DNA of 64,000 bases from the NCBI GenBank assembly GCA_020152595.1, contig JAIGNY010001459.1, positions 1,452,501 to 1,516,500 of the forward strand, in the 5' to 3' direction. The position numbers and the translations under genes were made by a program. Under the pieces are notes generated by a model. It was not told where the DNA came from, made no database searches, and was given only the letters and a program-made list of their open reading frames with translations. The DNA is from Chiridota heheva. Taxonomy: Eukaryota; Echinodermata; Holothuroidea; Apodida; Chiridotidae. Of this stretch, positions 11,750-21,559 are shown piece by piece (the first letter of the stretch is position 1; the number at the start of each line of letters is the position of its first letter).

Positions 11750-12725
11750 GTCCCACATGGCATCCCATGTCCCACATGGCATCCCATGTCCCAAATGGCA
11801 TCCCATGTCCCAAATGGCATCCCATATCCCACATAGATCCCATATCCCACATGGCATCCCATGTCCCACGTGGCATCCCATGTCCCACATGGCATCCCAT
11901 GTCCCATGTGGCATCCCATGTCCCACGTGGCATCCCATGTCCCACGTGGCATCCCATGTCCCACCCCATGTCCCACGTGGCATCCCATGTCCCACCCCAA
12001 GTCCCACGTGGCATCCCATGTCCCACGTGGCATCCCATGTCCCACACATGGCATCCCATGTCCCACACATGGCATCCCATGTCCCACATGGCATCCCATG
12101 TCCCACGTGGCATCCCATGTCCCACGTGGCATCCCATGTCCCACGTGGCATCCCATGTCCCACATGGCATCCCATGTCCCATCCCATGTCCCCGTGGCAT
12201 CCCATGTCCCACATGGCATCCCATGTCCCACATGGCATCCCATGTCCCACATGGCATCCCATGTCCACATGGCATCCCATGTCCCACACATGGCATCCCA
12301 TGTCCCCATGGAATCCCATGCCCCACATGGCATCCCATGCCCCACGTGGCATCCCATGTCCCACATGGCATCCCATGTCCCACGTGGCATCCCATGTCCC
12401 ACGTGGCATCCCATGTCCCACGTGGCATCCCATGTCCCACCTGGCATCCCATGTCCCACATAACATCCCATGTCCCACATGGCATCCCATGTCCCACATG
12501 GCATCCCATGTCCCACATGGCATCCCATGTCCCACATGGCATCCCATGTCCCACATGGCATCCCATGTCCCACATGGCATCCCATGTCCCACAGGGCATC
12601 TCATGTCCAACATGGCATCCCATGTCCCACATGGCATCCCATGTCACACATGGCATCCCATGTCCCACATGGAATCCCATGTCTCACAAAGCATCCCATG
12701 TCCCACATGGCATACCATGCAATGT
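11750..12725 (+). repeat. 19-bp minisatellite (CCCATGTCCCACATGGCAT), about 50 copies
   Basis: A highly regular 19-bp unit. It equals the 24-bp unit of the second copy minus about five bases (CACCC). It produces stop-free ORFs up to 397 codons on both strands, with 19-residue peptide periodicity; these are not genes. Confidence 0.95.
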
Positions 12726-13215
12726 CCGATGACATCCCATCCCATCCCTTGTCCCATGTGGCATTCTACCATATATCCCACATGGCATCCATCCTTTGAC
12801 CCAGATGGCATCCCACCCTATGTCCCACATGCATCCCATCTTATGTCCCAAATGAATTCCCATTCCATGTACCACATGACAGATCACATGCCTTGTCCCA
12901 CATGACATTCCACCATATTTCCCACATGGCATTCCACCATACAGTATGTCTCACATGGCATTCCACCATGTCCCACATCGCATCCCACCCTATAACCCAC
13001 ATGGCATCCCACCCTATGTCCCACATGGATCCTATGCTACATGTATGTACCACATTAATTCAATCATATGTACCAATGACATCCCTCCTGATGTCCCACA
13101 TGGCATCCCTTCCTGTGTCCCACATGACATCTCTCCCTTTGTCCCCCATGGCATCCCACCTTATGTCCCGCATCAGTGGCTTCCCACCTGATGTCCCACC
13201 CTATGTCCATATGCA
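12726..13215 (+). repeat. Degenerate 24-bp array of the same family
   Basis: Variable units continue the 19-bp array to the CCCTGACTGAGCATAC module at 13235. Confidence 0.85.
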
Positions 13216-13674
13216 GTCACATCCTGTCACACTCCCTGACTGAGCATACTAAATAAAGTCTTATCAGTTCATATACTGTAGCAACTTTATGCTCATGACC
13301 ACAATAATAAAGGCGGAGTATAATAATCCTGCCTGATGCAACCATTGGTGCCCAAATATTTTGAAGAATTTTAGATCTCCAGTGCTACGAGAGAGATGCT
13401 TGATGATCTCTGAAGAATATTGGAATATTATATCATTTTACAGTTATCTTCTAAAAATATCAAATGTTTTGTAGACTTTTTAAGGAAACTAGTCTTTAAT
13501 CCTGTCCCAAGTATCTCTGAAAAACTTCAACATATTGTAAGGAAATTCTAACTTTTTATAAGGATATCTGAAGAAACTTTAACATTTTCTGGGAATTCTC
13601 AAAAAACATTTCTGAGGAAATCTCAGAAAAAACTGTGGACGGCCGGATGAAAGCCCATTACATAAGTTCGTATT

Positions 13675-13900
13675 ATGCTTCGCATTGTGCTACGCGTCAT
13701 GCTTCGCGCCATGCTTCGCGCCATGCCTCACGCCATGCTTCGCGCCATGCTTCGCATCAGGCTTCGCATCAAAAGCGTCGCATCATGCTTCGCATCATGC
13801 TTCGCATCATGCTTCGCATCATCCTTCGCATCATGCTTCGCATCAAGCTTCGCATCAAGCTTCGCATCAAGCTTCGCATCAAGCTTCGCATCAAGCTTCA
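13675..13900 (+). repeat. 12-bp minisatellite (CATCATGCTTCG), about 18 copies
   Basis: The unit drifts from CGCCATGCTTCG to CATCATGCTTCG to CATCAAGCTTCG. It sits at the tail of composite element copy 1. Copy 2 has only a single GCATGCGAAGCATAATGCG at the same place, so this expansion is specific to copy 1. Confidence 0.95.
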
Positions 13901-14033
13901 CATGCGAACCAAAAATAGGTCAATTTCATCAAGCTTCACATGCGAACCAAAAATAGGTCAATTTCGTATGTCTTTAAATAACTCTCTAATAGTATCTAAC
14001 CAGGCATGTAAAGATGCAATTATGTAATCTTAC

Positions 14034-14095
14034 CTGGCTAAGACATCCTCTGGAAGGTGGTCATGAAGGATCTTACATTTTTGCTTAATGTAACC
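14034..14095 (-). CDS. DNMT1: DNMT1 coding exon 3
   Basis: A 62-nt exon with acceptor TTTCAG and donor CCAG|GTAAGA. It encodes GYIKQKCKILHDHLPEDVLA plus a split Arg and ends in phase 2. EKGYIKQKCKILHDHL corresponds to the vertebrate LTEKECVKEKLNLLHEFL segment. Confidence 0.88.
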
Positions 14096-14893
14096 CTGAA
14101 ATAAATAAAAAATAAACTGAATTATTTTCTCAGTTTATCTAAGATCACTCAAAATGTGACCTCATGTATTTGAGCTATAACTGGATGAGACAAGTGACAT
14201 TTGAATCAGAATCTCCTCAAAATCTTTGTGTTTGCTGAAGTTACAATTGACTCAACTGACCTATTATAATCATGCAGACCAGTGTTAGATAATTTGGTAT
14301 TCAAAATGAATGAAAATACCACTCATTTAATTGAAAAATCCTACTAGGCCTCTATAGTAGTAAAGTGCTATATAGTTTTTATAATCCATCCATGTTCATT
14401 TGTAGTAGGCGCCTTTTCCATAGGATACAAAGCGCCCATAATGAAGTATTAAAGATTACGATACATATCTTAGTTGATTAAATTTGATTATTTTTTTGTT
14501 TTTGAACTAAAATTTCATTTTTATTTAACACATAACTTATTATCAGACATACATGTAATTATTTGAATCAAAATTTGTAAAATCATCAAAAAACCTGAAA
14601 TTGTCATTTATTTGAATGTAATAAAGTGATATATTTTGTCACAATTGTGCTGCTGTACAGTACTATGATTTTACACATTTATTGCATGTCCACAAAACCC
14701 ATTCAAATATCATTCAATATCTAACATGCTTATCAGCATTCCATTTAAAATGCACACCATCAAATCAAATATTAATTACTTGTAAAACAAGAATAAAACT
14801 GCCCCTAACATTATAAGCAAATAGTACTTAATAGACAAGCTGCATATACAGAATTGGAGAAATCCTTAAACAATCCTTCAAATTTACAATTAC
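14096..14893. other. DNMT1 intron 2, nothing recognised
   Basis: AT-rich intron without recognisable repeats or transposon coding. Confidence 0.5.
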
Positions 14894-14942
14894 CTTTTCA
14901 GTGACACATCCCTCTTTGAAGTCTACATCAAGGTCTGTCAAC
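14894..14942 (-). CDS. DNMT1: DNMT1 coding exon 2
   Basis: A 49-nt exon with acceptor TTATAG and donor AAAG|GTAATT. It encodes LTDLDVDFKEGCVTEK and ends in phase 0. The segment matches the first helix of the DMAP1-binding domain. Confidence 0.85.
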
Positions 14943-15369
14943 CTATAAGAAATAGTGATTAAAGAATTAATACATGTACTCAAAATGCTGCACATGATGT
15001 TTGGGGTTTGCACAAGAAATTTCTGATAATGATAACGTATGCTTTGTTTGCATCCTAGCAAAATTAGTAGCCAACTAAATCATGTTACATTGATGCACAA
15101 TTAGCACTTTTCAAACAGCAACGCTAGAATGTACAGCCAGCAGCTCTGCATTTTGACCTGTTCAACTTCTGACAGAGACAAACAAACTTACAATAATAGT
15201 AGGCCTAAGTCTGTATGCTATCATAACACTTAAATTCTTGGAAGAATCTCCTTTTTGCAATTTTTTACACGGTATCATCATCATCATATACAGATATTGT
15301 TGGTTAAATGCCATTGCATTGCTCTTCACATCACGTTGACTCTGTAGATGTAAAGTCCAGGTCAGAGGT

Positions 15370-16554
15370 TGAAATTTCCAGTAATTGTCCAATCCTGACT
15401 TGCAGGAATTAAGAGATCGAGAGGTTACAACTGATTCTGGTAATGAATTCCATACATCAATTACTCTTTAAGAAAATACAATTTTTGTCTAGCAGAAGTA
15501 TTAAGTCTTGGCTTATGTAATTTAAAACAATGTCCACGACAGGGAGGACCACGACAGGGAGGACCACGACAGGGAGGACCACGAGTGGGAGGACCACGAG
15601 TGGGAGGACCACGGGTGGGAGGACCACGGGTGGGAGGACCACGGGTGGGAGGACCACGGGTGGGAGGACCACGGGTGGGAGGACCACGGGTGGGAGGACC
15701 ACGGGTGGGAGGACCACGGGTGGGAGGACCACGGGTGGGAGGACCACGGGTGGGAGGACCACGGGTGGGAGGACCACGGGTGGGAGGACCACGGGTGGGA
15801 AGACCACGGGTGGGAGGACCACGGGTGGGAGGACCACGAGTGGGAGGACCACGAGTGGGAGGACCACGAGTGCCACGAGTGGGAGGACCACAAGTGGGAG
15901 GACCACGATTGGGAGGACCACGGGTGCGAGGAGTGGGAGGACCACGGGTGGGAGGACCACAGGTGCGAGGACCACGGGTGCGAAGACCACGGGTGCGAGG
16001 ACCACGGGTGCGAGGACCACGAGTGCGAGGACCACGAGTGCGAGAAAAAATGGAGTTAGTAGTATCAATTTCACCAGTCAATTAAGTTGAATACAAAAAT
16101 CATGTCCCCTCTAATTCTCCTTAATGCCAAACATGGCAAATTTAATCTTTCAAGTCCTCTTCATATACCAAATCCTTAACTTAAGACCAGGTATCAAATT
16201 GGTGGCTCTCCTTTGAACTAGCTGCTTCAATATCATCCACATCCTTAATAAAAAGAGGTCGAGCCCACGCAGGGATACCGTATTCTATAACTGGTCGACT
16301 TGTACAGTAACAATACATGTTCTTATCCAAGAATCTAAATGTGCATCTGATTGTACCTTAAATTCTGTTAGTTTTATTGATAGCAGTGCACTTGATATGT
16401 GTTCACGAAAAGTAAGTTCATTATGAAGAACTCCAAGACCTTTTTGGCAAGAAACAACACTAAGATCCAGTTTTGAGCCTTCATTATATTCATAAACTGA
16501 TACTGCATTTTTACCAATGTTCAAATCTTGACATTTATCGGGGTGAAAACCCAA
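15370..16554 (-). mobile_element. CR1-like LINE remnant, interrupted by an in-ORF minisatellite
   Basis: The minus translation gives MGFHPDKCQDLNIGKN, GVLHNELTFREHISSALL, RPVIEYGIPAWARP, EGT/DMIFVFNLI-like text, then after the array GHCFKLHKPRLNTSARQK and KSGLDNYWKF. This is the familiar order of the C-terminal half of a CR1-type RT ORF. Frameshifts and stops make it inactive. It lies in DNMT1 intron 1 in sense orientation. Confidence 0.85.
15534..16045. repeat. 15-bp minisatellite, about 34 copies, inside the CR1-like ORF
   Basis: The plus-strand unit is GGGAGGACCACGGGT. On the minus (LINE sense) strand it reads as TRGPP pentapeptides between EIDTTNSIFSRTRG and CRGHCFKLHKPRL. Because 15 bp is five codons, the frame is kept through the array (minus ORF 16081-15461). 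Confidence 0.95.
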
Positions 16555-16876
16555 GTTGCCAAATCTCAGAATAATGAATGACAGTACTATTAGGAGTACT
16601 AGGCCTACTAGGCTACGAAATGACGGTATGAATCTGAATGACAGTAGGAAATCACCAAATCGAGGTAATGATCATCAAATGTATATTTCGTTAGGCCAAA
16701 TTGGTCAAACTGATCTTGATCTAGGCCTACGCATCCATGAACCATTGACAATTAATGTTTTGGCCTAACGTTATAGGCCTAGGCCTATGTTAACCTGACT
16801 TTATAAGCCAACTGCAGGTAGTGCAGTGGTAAATCAAATGTTGATACTTTTAGGTTTAAACAAGATAAAGACTCAC

Positions 16877-16920
16877 TGCTTTTGCACCTCCGCCTGCCTT
16901 TCAACAACAAGAGAAGGCAT
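16877..16920 (-). CDS. DNMT1: DNMT1 coding exon 1
   Basis: On the minus strand ATG at 16920 opens MPSLVVERQAEVQK and ends AGCA|GTGAGT, phase 2. Joined to exon 2 it gives Q-LTDLD, the usual start of the DMAP1-binding domain. I chose this start because it is the only ATG exon upstream whose phase fits, it begins MP as vertebrate DNMT1 does, and E2F-like sites lie 200 nt upstream. Confidence 0.75.
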
Positions 16921-17099
16921 CTTTTTTTGAAGGATCGCCAAATATGCCGTATATTCAGAAACTGCAGTATTGACTGAGTGTTGGCTGGTTGACCTAAGTG
17001 GGCAACGTACAATCACAACATGCAGACATAAATAACATTAACAGCCTACAGTTGTACAGGCCAATTCTGAGTATCACATGTAAACATCCAGACATCAGT

Positions 17100-17400
17100 T
17101 CTTTCACGTTCATTCGCGCCAGGTCGTTTCGGATAAAACCCGCGCGAAAATTGGATGTTTACACTTGTATTAAGGGGAAAATATTTTTTAAGGGTTCTTC
17201 TTATGGCAAATTTTTGCATTTTGAAGATATTTCATTCTCTAAAATATTAAATTATTAAATAAAATATGAATTTATAATTTATTTTATAAATTTTTAGTTT
17301 TAAATTTTAATACGCAATTTTATAATAATATTTGTTTTCCTTTATGATTTTTTGCCAAACTTTACCCGGAAACGCAAGAAGTGCAAAGCGATTGGTGGTA
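17100..17400 (-). promoter_or_regulatory. Probable DNMT1 promoter: two E2F-like sites and a CCAAT box
   Basis: A TTCGCGCC site lies at 17113-17120. A second, oppositely oriented CGCGCGAAAA-type site lies at 17141-17150. ATTGG at 17391-17395 reads CCAAT on the minus strand. This small CpG-containing patch in AT-rich DNA is 200-470 nt upstream of the DNMT1 ATG. E2F plus CCAAT elements are typical of replication-linked genes. The assignment rests on position and motif only. Confidence 0.5.
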
Positions 17401-18209
17401 GGTCAGTAGTACGTAGATCTAGCGGCTAACTCAAAGTTCTAACAACAGGCTGACGTATAACTTAGCCTATCGTTACTTGACTAACACTTTCAGCTTGAAC
17501 AAACTGTCTGTACTTTTACAAAAAGCATCGGTGAGAAAATCCAGGTGTTATCGTATCATCTTCAGGAATAGAATAAAAACCTGTTCATACTCATATCCCC
17601 TAGTAGGCCTACCCTACTTTTATTCCTTCAGTTGTCAGATGGTTAAACAAATTTCTCGTATTTGGTACATGTAATTACACCTAACTTTAATGTAAGTGTA
17701 ACTTAGGTCTAACGTTAGGTCTAGGCCCTAGCTTACGTACTGTACAACAAGTGCTTAGGCTAGTGAGACAATTCTCAGTCAATGACACGTCTCATTAATA
17801 TCATCCCGATAAATATTGACTTCCAAATACTTTAAAAGTGAGTAACACCTAATTAAACAAGCTTGAATGACATTCATTAAACGTAAACTGACAATGAATT
17901 TGGAACAACATAGGTAGCAAGGCCTACTTTATAATAATTAGGCCCTACTTTATAAATTAAACTAGGCCTACGCCTAGCCTAACGTTAGGGTCTAACGCTA
18001 ACGCTTATGCCTATCGCATAAATTTCCTAGTCCTGAGAAGAAAAAAGCAAAACAGTTGGGACTCCATTCTGAATTTCAAAATGGTCCCTACTAGGATAGG
18101 GCTCACTAGAGATAGTAGACACGATCGAAATACGTAACCTCTTCTACAATACACTGCAGTGGTCACAAAACTTCATGAAAATTAACACTGAGTGACACCC
18201 TTAACTTTT
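17401..18209. other. Intergenic, TAGGCCTA-rich, nothing else recognised
   Basis: Contains many AGGCCTA and GTTAGGTCTA stretches. No ORF with recognisable homology. Confidence 0.5.
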
Positions 18210-19360
18210 GCCTAATGTGAGCATAGGCCTAATGTTACAGACATAACAAGATGACGGTCAAAGAAGAGTGAATCACCCCATGAAAAGCCCAAACTAACAC
18301 CACCACCACTAAGAAAAATCAAAAGATGCCCAGAATTAGTAAAGAACTTATCAATGTTGACTTTGAAATTGTGAACAGAATTGGAGCTGACTACCCACTC
18401 AGGCAAACCATTCCACTCATTAACAACTCTTTGCGAAAAGCTAAAATGCCAAATATCTATCTGTGAGAACTCTTTGGTCAACTTCAAACTGTTACTAAGT
18501 GTCACAGGATTGCTGAAACATGCAATAAATTACAGGAAGTCAATGCATTACTACGAGATAGGAATTTAAAAACTTGAATCATATCGCCACATTCTCTTCT
18601 CATTTCAAGCGTGGTCAAACCAAGAATTTGCAACTTAGATTCATAATAGAGATTCCTTACTTTGGCAGTAAAGTCTAGTGGCTCTTTGCTGAACCTGCTC
18701 CAAAATAAAGTTATCCTTCTCATAAAAGGGACTCCAAGCCTGAATAGCATACCCAAGGTGAGACCTGACTGACTGCTTATAAGTAATACAATTTAAGGAC
18801 AACCTCTCTACCAAGAAAACAAAAATTTCTTCTAATCAAACCAAGCATCCTATTTGCTCTTGCAGCTATTAAAGCACACTGTTTAGAAGGGTTCACTTAA
18901 TGACAATACCTAGATCCCTTTTTTGATCAACACAACCAAGATTTGAACCATTCATGCAGTAATTAAATGCCAAATTGTTCTGACCAAAATAAATAACTTT
19001 GCATGTATCAACTATGAATGGCATCTGCCACATTTGGGGCCAAGAAACTAACCTATCCAGATCAGTTTGCAACAGTGAAAAATCCCTAGCATCATCAACA
19101 ATCCTGTACAGCTTAGTGTCATTAACAAATTGATAAATCCTGGAGCAAAGGGAAACATCAATATCATTAATGAAGATTGTGAAAAGAAGCAGACCCAATA
19201 CAGAACCCTGTGGAACACCACTTGTAACCTTCCATGGAGATATTTCACCATTAACAACTCTTTGTGACCTGTCAATCAAGCAAGAATTTTTCCAACTGGC
19301 ACACTTTCCCTCCACACCAAGCGCTCTTGTTTTCATCATGAGCCTGCTCAATGGAACAAT
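18210..19360 (-). mobile_element. CR1-like LINE, 5'-truncated
   Basis: The minus translation contains GEISPWKVTSGVPQGSVLG, LLFTIFINDID, the active-site region as FVNDTKL (normally FADDTKL, so damaged), NGSNLGCVDQKRDLGIVIK, TTLEMRRECGDMIQVFKFL and FSQRVVNEWNGLPEWVVSS. The pieces are in three frames. Inactive. Confidence 0.9.
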
Positions 19361-20195
19361 AGTAACATCAAGAAACTAATAAATTAGAAACGATGTCAGG
19401 CATAAAGCTGAACAACTTTCATCAACTTACATTTTGTAGATTTCCTGAATTCCTTGTTAAAATGGGTCAAAATTGTCAATTTTCTGGAAGAAATTCAGTG
19501 TCTGTCACAGTGTCAACCACACTGCTTGTCCGTTACAAGCCGCAACAATTGCATTGTTGCGCACAATTATAATTCGAACTTAAACTACCTCAATGTCCTT
19601 GTTCTTGTTAATATAACACACCAACATAAGTAACACACACATAGGACGCACATCGGTGTGTTCATAAGCTCAAGGTTACACAGGCGATGCAGATATGCAC
19701 TCAAATTACATGTATGTCAATCATTTCCTTATGCAAGCGTCTTATCTTCTTATTGGTTGGGAAAAATGCTCACGTACGTATCACATTTTTGTTAAGACGC
19801 TCGCAGAAAATCTGTTAAAACTTTATTTTTAAAATGTGTATCCTTAGGAAAGCAATTGAGTTATTACGATTTGTTACAACTTTTTTTTAAACGCGTTGAA
19901 GCCCATTGACTGCTTAAGTGTGTAAAATTGTGATGCATGTAATCATTCATACTCTAAATAAGAGAATCAAAGTGAAAAATGAATGCAAGAGTTTTTGAAA
20001 GAGAATAACAAATTTGACCAAACTTGAGGTTTTTCCTATGCATTCTAAAGATTAAATGACCCATGTGGTTGCCATTTCAAGTGTGGCCTACAGAGTTTCA
20101 TTAGGTATGTTTACCAAATGTTTCTTCGATTATCAGTTTTCCTTATTTTTTCTGGTTTTGGACTAGAATTTTATTTTTGGTTCTGATACTATTCT
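19361..20195. other. Intergenic, nothing recognised
   Basis: No gene, RNA or repeat signature seen between the LINE and the inverted-repeat element. Confidence 0.5.
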
Positions 20196-20199
20196 GCAG

Positions 20200-21240
20200 T
20201 CGTCTGCCTATGGGTGTGTTTATGTCTGTGACGCTTTGCTTGTAAGCACGATATCTCGTGAATAGAACATGTATGCCATGTCATATTTGGCACATAGATG
20301 CATCATGACCCATAGATGGTCCCCTATTGTTTTTAGTATCAATATCATGTATATTAATGAGTGGGTGCAGCAAAATGTAAAAATCTTAATATTGAATTTA
20401 AATCTTAAATGATAATCATTTATCTGTTCTGCATCTTCTATGGCATAAAGAAGGTTCCCATGGAATTTCATTTTTTTTGTATCTGATAGAGAACATTTTA
20501 AGAAACAGATTGGTGACACAATCATGTTGATATCTCATTCCTGTAAGAAGTTATTGAACTTTAAAGATATTTGTTGCTGGCATAAAAATGACTTTTGTAC
20601 TGAGTCTAAGTCATTATAATGTCATCACATCACTTCCTGTACTAATCTTGATGTATTTTAAAAATTAATTGCCAACTTTTCATAACTTAAATATAAGATA
20701 CAAGAACAGATTGGAAAACATTGTAGATTTTATTCTACGCCCTTCTTAATAATTTTTGAAGAAACAAATGTGCTTAATCAATTAAAATATATTAAGAGTA
20801 GTACAGGAAGTGCTATGATGACATCATAATGATGACTTAGTCGCAGATCAACAATCTCTTTTATGCAGACAAGAAAAATCTTTAAAATTCAATAACTTCT
20901 TGTAGGAATAAGATATTACCTTGTGTTTTTTTCACCAGCCAAGTTTCTTTTATTGTCCTCTATCAAATATATTAAAATGAAATTCTATGGGTAGATGCCA
21001 TCTTATAACAATGTTCAACATCACTGATATGAATTGTGGACGGGGCATAATGTGGTTTTACTGAAAACAGTTTGTAAACATGGTATCTCGCGAACCAAAC
21101 ATCAGTGGCAAGTCTAATTTGGCATATTGAGTAATCATTACTCAGAGATGGTCCCTATTGTTTTTGTTATCAATATCATACATATTAATGAGTGGGTGGG
21201 GCTTAGTGTAATAATCTTGAACTTTTCAAATCTTTATAAG
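20200..21240. mobile_element. Inverted-repeat element flanked by diverged direct repeats
   Basis: Inner arms at about 20440-20660 and 20785-21005 are imperfect inverted repeats; for example CACTTCCTGTACTAATCTTGA matches AAGAGTAGTACAGGAAGTG reversed. Outer segments (about 20245-20385 and 21085-21230) are direct repeats sharing ATATCTCG, GATGGTCCC, CTATTGTTTTT and ATATTAATGAGTGGGTG. No coding capacity. Confidence 0.65.
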
Positions 21241-21559
21241 TGCATGCCAGTATTGCTTCTTATGTGGCCTGCTTATGCCGTTAGATAGTGTGCACATGCT
21301 TATGTTGTTAAAATGTCATATTTACTTAAGTTTGAAATAAAACTATATATCTTGACTCCACCCACAACATGTAAATTTCTATTAAATTAATCTCTTTGAT
21401 AGTTGATACTGTTATGAATTACAACCCTTTCATAAACCTACAGTAAGTTCCTTTGTTTATTGTCTGTAATAGCCATCGTTAGCGTTACGTGCATTGAGAG
21501 CAACTTGATTTCTATATCTTTTCTAAACCTTTCATTTACATTTTATCTCCGCTTTTCAC

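Larger units (their letters stand above)
10264..13920 (+). mobile_element. Composite minisatellite-carrying element, copy 1
   Basis: Modules in order: a head (ACCGTCATGGTT, CATGCAAAT, CATATGACC, AAATGGCATCTCACA) at 10264-10350 and again at 11668-11750; arrays of TCCCACATGGCATCCCA; a CCCTGACTGAGCATAC module at 11590 and 13235; an AATAAAGGCGGAGT module; about 300 bp rich in TCTGAAGAAACTTTAACATT; then TGTGGACGGCCGGATGAAA and TTCGTATTATGCTTCGCAT. The same modules in the same order occur on the minus strand at 33020-34912. No transposase or terminal repeats were recognised, so the class is unknown. It may be a nonautonomous rolling-circle or DNA transposon. Confidence 0.7.
1934..16920 (-). other. 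DNMT1: DNMT1 gene, 5' part (exons 1-5), continuing beyond the left edge
   Basis: Maintenance DNA (cytosine-5) methyltransferase, a nuclear enzyme that copies CpG methylation after replication. Five coding exons (16920-16877, 14942-14894, 14095-14034, 8808-8763, 2538-1934) join with matching phases and GT-AG borders into 268 codons. Residues about 10-85 read as the DMAP1-binding domain: short charged helices with LTDLD, CVTEKGYIKQKCKILHDHL, ARLKDLEEELKEEE and KGYFTKTNNLLENYL, close in order and spacing to the vertebrate DNMT1 N terminus as I recall it. A Ser/Asp/Glu-rich linker follows, then a basic NLS-like run RRRSKDKGKKRKV (about 212-224) and a PIP box QPSILSMF (259-266) for PCNA binding. 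The RFTS, CXXC, BAH and catalytic domains must lie left of this window. DMAP1 domain plus PIP box makes the assignment strong; a DNMT1 paralogue cannot be excluded. Confidence 0.88.

Noticed and set aside
11578..12905. Long open frames up to 397 codons on both strands
   Set aside because: They follow the 19-bp tandem unit, are open in several frames and both strands at once, and encode only 19-residue periodic peptides.
15457..16090. Proline- or glycine-rich repeat proteins of about 200 codons on both strands
   Set aside because: Frames of the 15-bp minisatellite inside a dead LINE ORF.
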